Source of the DNA: Prevotella sp. UBA4376
Lineage (GTDB): Bacteria; Bacteroidota; Bacteroidia; Bacteroidales; Bacteroidaceae
DNA: 7,652 bases
Assembly (NCBI GenBank): GCA_002391185.1
Contig: DGRY01000157.1
Location: 1-7,652 of the forward strand
Direction of reading: 5' to 3'
Program-made: the position numbers and the translations under genes
Shown: positions 1 to 7,057 of the stretch, one piece after another
Numbering within the stretch: position 1 is the stretch's first letter
Layout of the letters: each line of letters opens with the position of its first letter
Notes under the pieces: model-generated
Seen by the model: only the letters and a program-made list of their open reading frames with translations
Database searches by the model: none
What the model was told of the DNA's origin: nothing

Positions 1-2918
1 TGACGACGCTCAAGGGCGAACTGTACGATAAGGATGGCATTCTTTGCCAATAGACCGATAAGCATGATGAGTGAAATCTGCATATAGATATCGTTGGAAT
101 GGCCGAAGAGATTTGTGAAGATGAACGCTCCGGCAAGGCCGAACGGTATAGACAAAATTACAGAGAGTGGCAAGATATATGATTCATACTGTGCAGAAAG
201 AATTAAGTAAACGAATACCAAGCACAATGCGAAAATCATAGCTGTAGAGTTACTTGACTCAGCCTCAGAACGGGTAAGACCAGAATACTCATAACCATAG
301 CCTGTAGGCAGATTCTCTTTTGCCACTTCTTCAATAGCTTTCAATGCTTCACCTGTTGTTCCTGTTGGAGTTACATTGAGGTTGATAGAGGTGAAGAGGT
401 TGAAACGTGCAATGTTCGATGGACCATACATACGCTTCAGAGTAACAAACTCGGAAACAGGTGCCATCTGACCGTTATTCAGACGAACATAGATGTTACT
501 CATGTCCTCTGGACGCATACGACTTTGTGCGTCGGCCTGAATCATCACACGGAAGAGCTTACCGTATGCATTGTAGTTAGAGGCATACATACCACCATAG
601 TAGCCTTGAAGAACAGCGAGAACAGCTGCAGGTGATGTGCCTGCCTGTTTTGCCTTTGCAACGTCAACATCAACCATATACTGTGGATAGTTAGGGTCGT
701 ATGATGTCATAGCTTGCTGAATCTCAGGACGTTTGTTGAGTTCTTTGAGGTAATCCTGGGTAATCTGGAAGAACTTATTGAGGTCACCACCTGTTTTATC
801 CTCAAGGGTCATGGTAACAGCGTTACTCAATGAGAAACCTGGAATCATTGGAGGACCGAAAGCAAGAATCTGGGCATCTTTGATGTTAGCAGTCTGCTTG
901 TATATCATACCAAGCACCATGTTAGCCTCTTTAGGATTTACAAACCAGCGGAGAGGGTCACCTTTAAAGGTGTTGATAATCTTGTCAATGAAGCCATTTG
1001 AACGCTCTTCAAAAGGTTTCAACTTGATAACGAATGTAGCCTGATCTGAACCTTGACCTGCCATGAAGTTGTAACCAACAATTTGCTGGCGATATTGAAT
1101 TGCAGGGTTGTTGGCAAGCATTTTATCAACCTGTTCTGTAATTTCTTGTGTACGTTCCTGACCTGTACCTGGTGCTGCAGAAATCATAACGAAGAGGGTT
1201 CCTGTGTCCTCATTAGGAACAAGTCCTGTTGAGGTGAGAGCCATTGATACTGCAAGTATAACTACACTAACAATAACAGCTATAGATGCAATAATCTTAT
1301 GATTTATGACACGTTCAACACCTTTCTTGTATTTGTTGGTAATCTTCTCAAATTGACGGTTGAAGGCATCGTGGAAACGTGAAATGAAAGTAGAACTCTT
1401 AGCTTCATGTGCATCTTTGTTGTGTGGCTTTAGGAAAATAGCACAAAGAGCAGGAGAGAGTGTTAGTGCGTTGACTGCTGAAATAACAATAGATACAGCC
1501 ATAGTAACACCAAACTCACGATAGAATGTACCAGATGTTCCACCCATGAATGATACAGGAACGAACACTGATGCCATTACCAATGTGATAGAGATAATAG
1601 CCGAACTGATTTCGTTCATAGCATCAATAGAAGCTGTGAGGGCACTGTCGTAGCCTTGGTCAAGTTTTGCATGAACAGCTTCCACAACCACAATGGCATC
1701 ATCAACCACAATGGCTATAGCTAACAACAATGCAGAAAGGGTTAACAGGTTCACTGTGAATCCAAACACCCAAAGGAAGAAGAATGTACCTATCAATGCG
1801 ACAGGAACGGCAATCATAGGGATGAGGGTAGAACGGAAATCCTGCAAGAAGATATATACTACAAGGAACACCAGCAGGAGAGTGATAACAAGAGTCATGA
1901 TTACTTCTTCAATAGAAGCAAAAAGGAACTCGGTAACATCCTGTAGAATATTTACCTCCATGCCAGGGGGCATTGACTTCTGTGCCTCTTCAAGCGATTT
2001 TTTAACATCGGTAGCAATCTGGGTTGCATTAGAACCAGCAATTTGGTTAACCATACCCATAACAGCATCCTGACCATTGTTTTTAAGGAAAACGTTATAC
2101 ATGAGCTGTCCTTGCTCAATCTTTGCTACGTCTTTGAGATAAAGGGTTTGGCCGTCTGTTTTACTTTGAATAATAATATTTTCATACTCCTCTGGTGTCT
2201 TCAAACGACCTTTGTAGCGAAGTGTATATTCAAAGGCAACATCTGTTTCCTGACCGAAAGTACCAGGGGCAGCCTCGATGTTTTGCTCTGAGAGGGCACC
2301 TGTGATATCAGAAGGTACAAGACCATACTGTTTCATTTTTTCAGGCTTGAGCCAGATGCGCATAGAATAGTCAGACATAGAAGGACATTGCACATCACCA
2401 ACTCCATTGATACGTTTCAGCTGTGGAACAATGTTAATATTGTTGTAGTTGGTGAGGAACTTTCCATCATAACGTCCATCTTTTGTGGTAATAGAATACA
2501 TTAAGACGTTCGAGCTCTGACGCTTTGAAACAGACACACCAACACGTGTTACCTCGGCAGGAAGAAGAGCTTGTGCCTTAGATACACGGTTCTGTACATT
2601 GACAGCAGCCATATCTGGGTCGGCACCCTGCTTGAAATAAACAGTGATCATTGCAGAACCGCTATTGGTAGCTGTTGAAGTCATGTAAGTCATGTTCTCC
2701 ACACCATTGATACTCTCTTCAAGAGGAGTAATCACAGAATTAACCACAGTCTGTGCGTCAGCACCCTGATATGTAGTGCTCACAACAATGGTTGGTGGAG
2801 CGATATCTGGATACTGCTCAATAGGCAGTGATATCAGTCCGATTGTACCCAGCAACACGAAGAGGATGGAAACCACCGTTGATAGTACCGGGCGTTTTAT
2901 AAAATTTGAAAATGACAT
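1..2918 (-). CDS. RND multidrug efflux pump, inner-membrane subunit (AcrB/MexB, HAE1 type), 3' end cut by window
   Basis: This is the proton-driven inner-membrane pump of a tripartite drug-efflux complex, which takes substrates from the periplasm or membrane and passes them through the fusion protein to an outer-membrane channel. The start at 2918 gives MSFSNFIKRPVLSTVV, matching the family N-terminus and leading straight into TM1. I read 972 codons without a stop. Visible landmarks are the early periplasmic motif LPIEQYPDIAPPTI (about residues 30-44), the paired proton-relay aspartates D406/D407 in AIVVDDAIVVVE of TM4, a glycine-rich switch-loop-like stretch GYNFMAGQG near residue 615, and GLLAKNAILIVQFA near the left edge, whose K959 corresponds to the conserved TM10 lysine (AcrB K940). 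Family members are about 1,040-1,070 residues, so roughly 80-100 residues (the last membrane segments) are missing because of the window edge. The gene follows the fusion-protein gene by 111 bases on the same strand and is probably cotranscribed with it. Individual drug substrates cannot be inferred. Confidence 0.97.
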   Translation of the reverse strand, partial: MSFSNFIKRPVLSTVVSILFVLLGTIGLISLPIEQYPDIAPPTIVVSTTYQGADAQTVVNSVITPLEESINGVENMTYMTSTATNSGSAMITVYFKQGADPDMAAVNVQNRVSKAQALLPAEVTRVGVSVSKRQSSNVLMYSITTKDGRYDGKFLTNYNNINIVPQLKRINGVGDVQCPSMSDYSMRIWLKPEKMKQYGLVPSDITGALSEQNIEAAPGTFGQETDVAFEYTLRYKGRLKTPEEYENIIIQSKTDGQTLYLKDVAKIEQGQLMYNVFLKNNGQDAVMGMVNQIAGSNATQIATDVKKSLEEAQKSMPPGMEVNILQDVTEFLFASIEEVIMTLVITLLLVFLVVYIFLQDFRSTLIPMIAVPVALIGTFFFLWVFGFTVNLLTLSALLLAIAIVVDDAIVVVEAVHAKLDQGYDSALTASIDAMNEISSAIISITLVMASVFVPVSFMGGTSGTFYREFGVTMAVSIVISAVNALTLSPALCAIFLKPHNKDAHEAKSSTFISRFHDAFNRQFEKITNKYKKGVERVINHKIIASIAVIVSVVILAVSMALTSTGLVPNEDTGTLFVMISAAPGTGQERTQEITEQVDKMLANNPAIQYRQQIVGYNFMAGQGSDQATFVIKLKPFEERSNGFIDKIINTFKGDPLRWFVNPKEANMVLGMIYKQTANIKDAQILAFGPPMIPGFSLSNAVTMTLEDKTGGDLNKFFQITQDYLKELNKRPEIQQAMTSYDPNYPQYMVDVDVAKAKQAGTSPAAVLAVLQGYYGGMYASNYNAYGKLFRVMIQADAQSRMRPEDMSNIYVRLNNGQMAPVSEFVTLKRMYGPSNIARFNLFTSINLNVTPTGTTGEALKAIEEVAKENLPTGYGYEYSGLTRSEAESSNSTAMIFALCLVFVYLILSAQYESYILPLSVILSIPFGLAGAFIFTNLFGHSNDIYMQISLIMLIGLLAKNAILIVQFALERR

Positions 2919-2937
2919 TGTTTTCTTAATTTAATTG

Positions 2938-3018
2938 TTCTAGATATTCTAGTATTTCTAGTGTTTCTAGTGTTTCTAGTGTTTCTAGTTTCCCCTAGAG
3001 TTTCTAGTAATTCTAGAT
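2938..3018. repeat. Nine-unit CTAG array with 9-base period between the two efflux genes
   Basis: CTAG occurs at 2940, 2949, 2958, 2967, 2976, 2985, 2995, 3004 and 3013, spaced 9,9,9,9,9,10,9,9. The best-conserved unit is TTCTAGTGT (CTAGAAACA on the transcribed minus strand). The array fills most of the gap between the fusion-protein stop and the pump start. Flanking units are degenerate, the central ones nearly identical. Each unit carries a TAG stop in one minus-strand frame. There is no strong hairpin spanning the array, and the repeats are far too short for CRISPR. The function is unknown: it could be slipped-strand microsatellite expansion, a protein-binding array, or an mRNA spacer or processing element in the operon. 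Confidence 0.9.
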
Positions 3019-3029
3019 TTTATAGAAAA

Positions 3030-4229
3030 TTATTTCTTCATTGCACCTGCAAAACCAGCTGCGGTAGCTTGACTCTTGGCAAGTTCTTCAGCTTTCTTGA
3101 GTTTCTGCTGATACTGAGCTTCTGTAATAGGCTTAATCTCCATGCCGTCAGAAAGCTTAGTAATACCAATAGAAACAAAACGATCGCCTAAGTTAAGACC
3201 GCTCTTTACAACGAAATTCTTGCCATCGTTCTGTGGTTCAACGGTGATTTCTGTATATTTTACCTTGTTATCTTTGCCTACCTTATATACAAAGTATTTA
3301 TCCTGAACGGTAGAAACTGCAGCCTGTGGAATGATAATGGCGTTGTTTGATATATTTGGAATGATAATCTGTCCTGCGCCACCACTCTTCAATAACTTGT
3401 CTGGGTTAGGGAAGTGAGCAATAATACTGTAAGAACCTGTAGATGCATCTATCACACCACTCATCTTTACTACCTTTCCTGGATGATTGTAGATAGAACC
3501 GTCGGCCAACTGTAGTTTCAATGCAGGGAATGCCTGAATGGCTGCTGCAGAACTGCCAGATGTTTTGGTCATTGCAAGCATGTTAGCTTCGCTTACAGAG
3601 AAGAAAACCTCAATAGTAGAAACGTCGCTTACTGTTGTTAGAGCTGTTGATGCACTTGCAAGAGTTCCTACCTTATATGGAAGAGAACCTACAACACCTG
3701 ACGCTGGTGCTTTTATGGTGCACCATGACAACTGTTCTTGTGCTGAAGCAAGTGATGCCTGAGCCTGAGCTAAATTAGCCTGAGCTGTAGCATAAGCATT
3801 CTGTGCTGTAGAAAGTTCATACTGACCGATAATCTTCTGATCAAACAATTTCTTGTTGTTTTCGTAGGTAAGGCGAGAGGTGTTCAACTGAGCCTTGGCT
3901 GTATTTACTGTTGCCTGGCACTGGCGAACTGTTGCCTGATAGGTCTGGCTGTCAATAGTGAACATTACTTGACCAGCAGAAACTCGCTGTCCCTCATGAA
4001 CAAAAATCTTGGTGATAAATCCAGATACTTTAGGACGAACATCAACATCTTGAATACCTTTGATTGTAGCTGGATATGTTGTTTGGAAATCAGCATTGGA
4101 AGAACCAACAGTGCGAACAGCGAACTCGTTGTCCTGTAGATCTGCCAAACTCATTCCACCACTCTTGCCTCCACATGATGCAAGAGTAATTGCAGCAGCT
4201 GCAACAAAGAAACATTTTTTAATTTTCAT
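3030..4229 (-). CDS. Efflux RND transporter periplasmic adaptor (membrane fusion) lipoprotein, AcrA/MexA type
   Basis: This 399-residue adaptor would bridge the RND pump encoded next to it and an outer-membrane channel. The start at 4229 was chosen because it gives a clean lipoprotein signal: MKIKK, a hydrophobic stretch, then the lipobox LASC with Cys19 as the lipidated residue. An upstream in-frame ATG at 4301 would add 24 residues that spoil the signal peptide. Domains in order are the first half of the lipoyl/biotinyl-like fold (about 63-98, DVDVRPKVSGFITKIFVHEG), an Ala/Gln-rich alpha-helical coiled-coil hairpin (about 100-167), the second lipoyl half (about 170-200, CTIKAPASGVVG), a beta-barrel domain (about 205-295) and the membrane-proximal domain (about 297-368). 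The C-terminus is a Lys/Gln/Ala-rich helix. Length and order are typical of HAE1-associated adaptors. The gene precedes the pump on the same strand, the standard mexA-mexB order. No regulator gene is adjacent. Confidence 0.96.
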   Translation of the reverse strand: MKIKKCFFVAAAAITLASCGGKSGGMSLADLQDNEFAVRTVGSSNADFQTTYPATIKGIQDVDVRPKVSGFITKIFVHEGQRVSAGQVMFTIDSQTYQATVRQCQATVNTAKAQLNTSRLTYENNKKLFDQKIIGQYELSTAQNAYATAQANLAQAQASLASAQEQLSWCTIKAPASGVVGSLPYKVGTLASASTALTTVSDVSTIEVFFSVSEANMLAMTKTSGSSAAAIQAFPALKLQLADGSIYNHPGKVVKMSGVIDASTGSYSIIAHFPNPDKLLKSGGAGQIIIPNISNNAIIIPQAAVSTVQDKYFVYKVGKDNKVKYTEITVEPQNDGKNFVVKSGLNLGDRFVSIGITKLSDGMEIKPITEAQYQQKLKKAEELAKSQATAAGFAGAMKK

Positions 4230-4271
4230 ACCTATTTTATATTTATTATTAATTTTGAAACCAATCCTTTG

Positions 4272-4302
4272 CAATAATATATATGTTCTTAATTTTAGCA
4301 AA
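4272..4302 (-). promoter_or_regulatory. Candidate Bacteroidetes promoter for the efflux operon
   Basis: On the minus strand, TTTG (4302-4299) is followed after 19 bases by TATTATTG (4279-4272), one mismatch from the -7 consensus TAnnTTTG. Transcription would begin near 4265, leaving a leader of about 35 bases before the adaptor start codon at 4229. An alternative is a second TTTG at 4324-4321 paired with TATTTTG at 4305-4299, but its spacing and -7 box fit less well. Confidence 0.35.
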
Positions 4303-4388
4303 ATATGCTATATTAGCGTGCAAATTTAGTGATAATATCAAAACTCTATTCATAAATCAAGTTTTATTTAACAATTATTATTCAATAA

Positions 4389-4417
4389 AAGCCATGTATA
4401 ACATTAATACATGGCTT
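4389..4417 (-). terminator. Rho-independent terminator of the small secreted-protein gene
   Basis: An 11-base perfect stem (AAGCCATGTAT at 4389-4399 with ATACATGGCTT at 4407-4417) encloses a 7-base loop. Read on the minus strand the stem is followed by TTATTG and further AT-rich sequence. It lies about 25 bases beyond the stop codon at 4442 and before the efflux promoter, so it separates the two minus-strand transcription units. A smaller 6-base stem (ATTCCC 4418-4423, GGGAAT 4430-4435) lies immediately upstream in the same transcript. Confidence 0.7.
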
Positions 4418-4441
4418 ATTCCCCATCTTGGGAATGTGATA

Positions 4442-4636
4442 TTATCGTTTTATCATTTTTACTACTTTACCATCTACTTGTCGGACAATGTTAATTCCCT
4501 TTGTTGGTGACGAAATCTTGTGTCCTTGAAGATCGTAATATTCAGCGTTAGCAGGTGTGATAGTTGTTATTTTATTGATATCTGTAGTAATAGACTGTTT
4601 GCTGGTAGCAACATTATAAACAAGTATATCGCTCAC
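4442..4636 (-). CDS. C-terminal part of the split small secreted protein (Prevotella-type C-terminal tail)
   Basis: This 64-residue frame would start at GTG (4636), overlapping the preceding stop by GTGA. Its last 32 residues contain YYDLQGHKISSPTKGINIV and then GKVVKMIKR. This resembles the tail (YDLQGr.v..p.kGlyIv.gkKvv.K) found at the ends of many exported Prevotella and Bacteroides proteins, which in turn resembles type IX secretion sorting domains. The frame lacks a signal peptide, and such a tail is only expected on an exported protein, which supports joining it to the frame upstream. No RBS-like sequence is evident before the GTG. Confidence 0.45.
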   Translation of the reverse strand: MSDILVYNVATSKQSITTDINKITTITPANAEYYDLQGHKISSPTKGINIVRQVDGKVVKMIKR

Positions 4637-4824
4637 GCTTTCGTGTCCATCCCGTATTCGTTACAAAAAATGTAGTTGTTGGCATAATAATGCTTTACTG
4701 TTCCATTGGGAATTGTTGTAATCACGGTGTCTGGAAGTTCCACAATGTTTGTTGCATTACTTTTGTTGTGTGCTCCGCATAATGTCATACAGAGCACCAT
4801 AGCTAAATGTGTAAAATGTTTCAT
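4633..4824 (-). CDS. N-terminal part of the split small secreted protein (signal peptide)
   Basis: This 63-residue frame starts at the ATG at 4824 with MKHFTHLAMVLCMTLCGA, a short basic/polar start followed by a hydrophobic core, so it is probably exported with cleavage somewhere around residues 18-24. There is no proper lipobox before Cys16. The remainder (IVELPDTVITTIPNGTVKHYYANNYIF) is beta-like and matches no family I know. It ends at TGA (4635-4633), overlapping the GTG of the next frame. It is read from the promoter at 4907-4938 after a leader of about 75 bases. I consider it the front of the frameshifted gene rather than an independent micro-protein. Confidence 0.5.
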   Translation of the reverse strand: MKHFTHLAMVLCMTLCGAHNKSNATNIVELPDTVITTIPNGTVKHYYANNYIFCNEYGMDTKA

Positions 4825-4906
4825 AAGGGTGGTTAATTACATAAACCATAATTAATAAATCTCTCTTATAGTAAGGCACATTGCTGTGTTACTTACAATT
4901 TAAGTG

Positions 4907-4938
4907 CAAAATTATCAAATTTATTTCATATAACCAAG
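4907..4938 (-). promoter_or_regulatory. Candidate Bacteroidetes promoter for the small secreted-protein gene
   Basis: On the minus strand a perfect -7 box TAATTTTG (4914-4907) follows CTTG (4938-4935), a three-of-four match to the -33 TTTG, with 20 bases between. Transcription should start around 4900, giving an AT-rich leader of about 75 bases before the ATG at 4824. It lies back to back with the rightward promoter at 4973-5002. Confidence 0.5.
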
Positions 4939-4972
4939 AACTTTTTAAAAAATAATATTTTTGTCGAAATGC

Positions 4973-5002
4973 TTTGGAATTAGCAAAAAAAAGTTATCTT
5001 TG
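4973..5002 (+). promoter_or_regulatory. Candidate Bacteroidetes promoter for the cytolysin-like lipoprotein gene
   Basis: TTTG (4973-4976) is followed after 18 bases by TATCTTTG (4995-5002), a perfect TAnnTTTG -7 box. Transcription would start near 5009 and leave a leader of about 100 bases before the ATG at 5112. That leader has no gene and no strong hairpin that I could see. The spacer includes a run of eight A residues. Confidence 0.55.
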
Positions 5003-5111
5003 CGGAAGATGTGAATTTTTTAATATGAATTCGTAACATTTTTGTATTTGTATATCGCGTTAATTCTAAAAGTTCTTATCAAGTATTATTCACCGCTTAA
5101 ACATTTATAAT

Positions 5112-7031
5112 ATGACTAAAAACTTCTATAAAATCATAGGCTTAACTATGTTGATAGCCATGATGCTGATTCCTATAGCATGTAATGAATCGGATAGTGT
5201 ATCTACTACTATTGTTAATAGTGATGGATTTGTTGTTAATTCTAATCCACAATGGAAAAATTGTCCAAAGTCTGCATTTATTGGTAGTTTAGAAGGAGAA
5301 GACGCAGATTTCAAGGAAGTGCTTAACAATCGTTTTCCTAATAAGGCTGCAATCTCTGATGCTGATATAGCTTTTGTTAGTCCTAATGAAGCTGCTGCTA
5401 TGGGAGAGCAGTTGGCTGATTTCTATAACCGAGGTGGGCTTCTTGTTGTGATGCGTCCCACAAGCAGTAACTATGGAACACTGCCTGATGAGGTGGAAGA
5501 TGAAGACTTTACTGATAATGAAGCATATGATGAGTTGTTCTTTGCGTTCAACAATAAGGAACAACACTACACGATGATAGCAGAACCAGAGTCTGATGGA
5601 AAAGGTAATACTGTTGAAGTTGACCAAGGACAGATGATTCAATCGCATGAGTATGGAAAAACACATCCTCTGGAAAAACAACCTTTGCCTGTCTATGATG
5701 CAGACAACGATATTGAACAAAATGTAAACTACTGGCAAATACGTATCACACCTTTTATAGATTGGATAGAGGAAATGGGTGGTATTCAACAGGCAAAGGT
5801 GTTTTCAAGAGTAGGTGATGTTCCTGATTATGCAAAACTTAAAGCTGATATCAACAATGATGGTCAGGTCTTTGAGACTAATTTTCCATTTAGTATGAAT
5901 AATAAGATTACCAGCGGTGTTTCTGAAGACTGGTATCTTAATAAGAGTTCTTCTGTATCGGTTAGATACACTATCTATCCTGTATATATGTTGTCATGTA
6001 ATGGAGCCAATGCTGGTGACTATTATATTGTGACGGGAAAGGTGACACCACATAATGATGCAATGTGGGGATCTTACGAAAAAGCAGGAGGTTTATTTAG
6101 TATGGGACGTTGTCGTATGTTTGGCTATTGGTTTGATGAGATGAATGTTGCTTTCGACCTACTTGATGGAAATAATATGGTTGACGGGTTGCGCTATCAG
6201 CAAACGCCTATCCCTGAGAACGAAAATAGTTCTGTGGATTACAGCAATGGATTCCATGCGAATATTTCAGGTTCTGTTAGTGGAGGATGGTCCAAGATAC
6301 AAGGAGCACACATTGAAGGTAGTGTAGGTTTTGAAGTGGGGTGGGAAAGCAAGACAAGCTATTCTCTAAAGACTATAGCTTATTCGCGCGACAGCTCAAC
6401 ACCAACAGTAAAATACAAATACTATTCCAATAATGTGAAGCTTACTGATAATGGTATAGGCAATTATTCAGAAAACTTCCCAGCTGCATGTCGCACAGAG
6501 TTTGATGCTAATAATGTGTGGGTATGGCATGTACCTGCAGGAAAAGCAGGGGTTAAGGATAATTCAACCAAAGGCTTTTCTATAAGAGCAAAGGTTAAAT
6601 TGCAATATAGTTCATGGTATCATTGGCGTGGTGCTGTTGAGTATGATTCAAATCGTGCTAATTACTCAACAAGCGAGTTCTCATATACAATGAAACTTAA
6701 GAGTCCTAATCGCCAGACTTGGGGTATCATAGCTATAAAGAATGCTTCGAGAGATTATACTTTGCGTAACATCAGAATTTATAAGAATAATGAAGTGAAT
6801 GGTAGTCCTGTTGGAACAATAGCAAGCAGCTATGAATATAATGAAACAGGAAGCGCTACGATGAAGGAAGGAACCTATTCTCTTACTTTTGAATATTGTA
6901 ATCCTGATCAAAACAACAAGTTGGTAAGTCGTGGAAGAATTGATAATATCGTTGTTAAAGCTGGTAAAACCTCAGCTGAAGCTACAACAAGCTTGTCATC
7001 TGCTGACGCTGCAATTCAACCTGTAAACTGA
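5112..7031 (+). CDS. Putative leukocidin/VCC-like pore-forming lipoprotein
   Basis: A 639-residue exported lipoprotein: a basic start (MTKNFYK), hydrophobic core, then PIAC with Cys24 as the likely lipidated residue, followed by the acidic NESDS, which resembles a Bacteroidetes surface-export signal. Residues about 50-160 form a mixed alpha/beta domain (ADFYNRGGLLVVMRP at 102-116). Residues about 282-312 contain YTIYPVY...DYYIVTGKVTP. Residues about 374-425 are glycine/serine-rich with alternating polar and apolar residues (NGFHANISGSVSGGW), as in a pre-stem beta hairpin. A Trp/Tyr-rich beta region follows (VWVWHVPAG at 469-477; SSWYHWRG at 500-507). From memory and by eye, this order parallels Vibrio cholerae cytolysin (prodomain, then cytolysin core; YGIVGSATPD, VSGFELGVTGG, ALWVNTYPVD). 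Residues about 535-618 are a separate beta domain in place of the known lectin domains. The start was chosen for the intact signal peptide. The gene is monocistronic with its own promoter and terminator. Confidence is near certain for a gene and lipoprotein, moderate for pore formation. Confidence 0.6.
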   Translation: MTKNFYKIIGLTMLIAMMLIPIACNESDSVSTTIVNSDGFVVNSNPQWKNCPKSAFIGSLEGEDADFKEVLNNRFPNKAAISDADIAFVSPNEAAAMGEQLADFYNRGGLLVVMRPTSSNYGTLPDEVEDEDFTDNEAYDELFFAFNNKEQHYTMIAEPESDGKGNTVEVDQGQMIQSHEYGKTHPLEKQPLPVYDADNDIEQNVNYWQIRITPFIDWIEEMGGIQQAKVFSRVGDVPDYAKLKADINNDGQVFETNFPFSMNNKITSGVSEDWYLNKSSSVSVRYTIYPVYMLSCNGANAGDYYIVTGKVTPHNDAMWGSYEKAGGLFSMGRCRMFGYWFDEMNVAFDLLDGNNMVDGLRYQQTPIPENENSSVDYSNGFHANISGSVSGGWSKIQGAHIEGSVGFEVGWESKTSYSLKTIAYSRDSSTPTVKYKYYSNNVKLTDNGIGNYSENFPAACRTEFDANNVWVWHVPAGKAGVKDNSTKGFSIRAKVKLQYSSWYHWRGAVEYDSNRANYSTSEFSYTMKLKSPNRQTWGIIAIKNASRDYTLRNIRIYKNNEVNGSPVGTIASSYEYNETGSATMKEGTYSLTFEYCNPDQNNKLVSRGRIDNIVVKAGKTSAEATTSLSSADAAIQPVN

Positions 7032-7057
7032 ATATATAAAATGAATTTGTGATATAA

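Larger units (their letters stand above)
4442..4824 (-). pseudogene. Small secreted protein split by an apparent one-base frameshift
   Basis: Two overlapping minus-strand reading frames look like the front and back of one exported protein. The first (4824-4633) has a signal peptide but ends abruptly; the second has no signal and begins with GTG, yet carries a conserved Prevotella-type C-terminal tail. The second frame stays open upstream of its GTG, reading GHESVSDILVYNV. Adding one G to the GGG run at 4653-4651 changes the first frame from NEYGMDTKA-stop to NEYGDGHESVSDILVYN and gives a continuous protein of about 127 residues. That join, plus a shared promoter and terminator, favours a single gene broken by a one-base deletion or a sequencing error. 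A genuine two-gene arrangement with a GTGA overlap is possible but less likely. No enzymatic domain is recognisable; even when repaired the protein is short, so it may itself be a remnant of a longer one. Confidence 0.6.

Noticed and set aside
1693..2291. Plus-strand frames opposite the RND pump
   Set aside because: They are shadows of the minus-strand pump coding sequence, whose translation is continuous and family-typical throughout.
2938..3018. CRISPR array
   Set aside because: The period is 9 bases with no 20-40 base repeats, no unique spacers and no cas genes.
2961..3191. Plus-strand frame beginning with repeated FLV residues
   Set aside because: The FLVFLV repeat is just the CTAG array translated, and the rest is antisense to the adaptor lipoprotein gene.
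4230..4301. Upstream ATG at 4301 as the adaptor start
   Set aside because: It would place 24 non-signal residues ahead of a perfect lipoprotein signal peptide, and it overlaps the candidate promoter.
5025..5036. Four-codon frame (ATG to TAA) in the leader of the cytolysin-like gene
   Set aside because: It is too short to support as a regulatory leader peptide, with no RBS and no attenuator hairpin; likely chance.
5289..5789. 166-residue open frame on the minus strand inside the cytolysin-like gene
   Set aside because: It lies wholly antisense to a well-supported lipoprotein gene, has low-complexity Ile/Phe/Cys-rich composition typical of a shadow frame, and has no promoter or recognisable domain.
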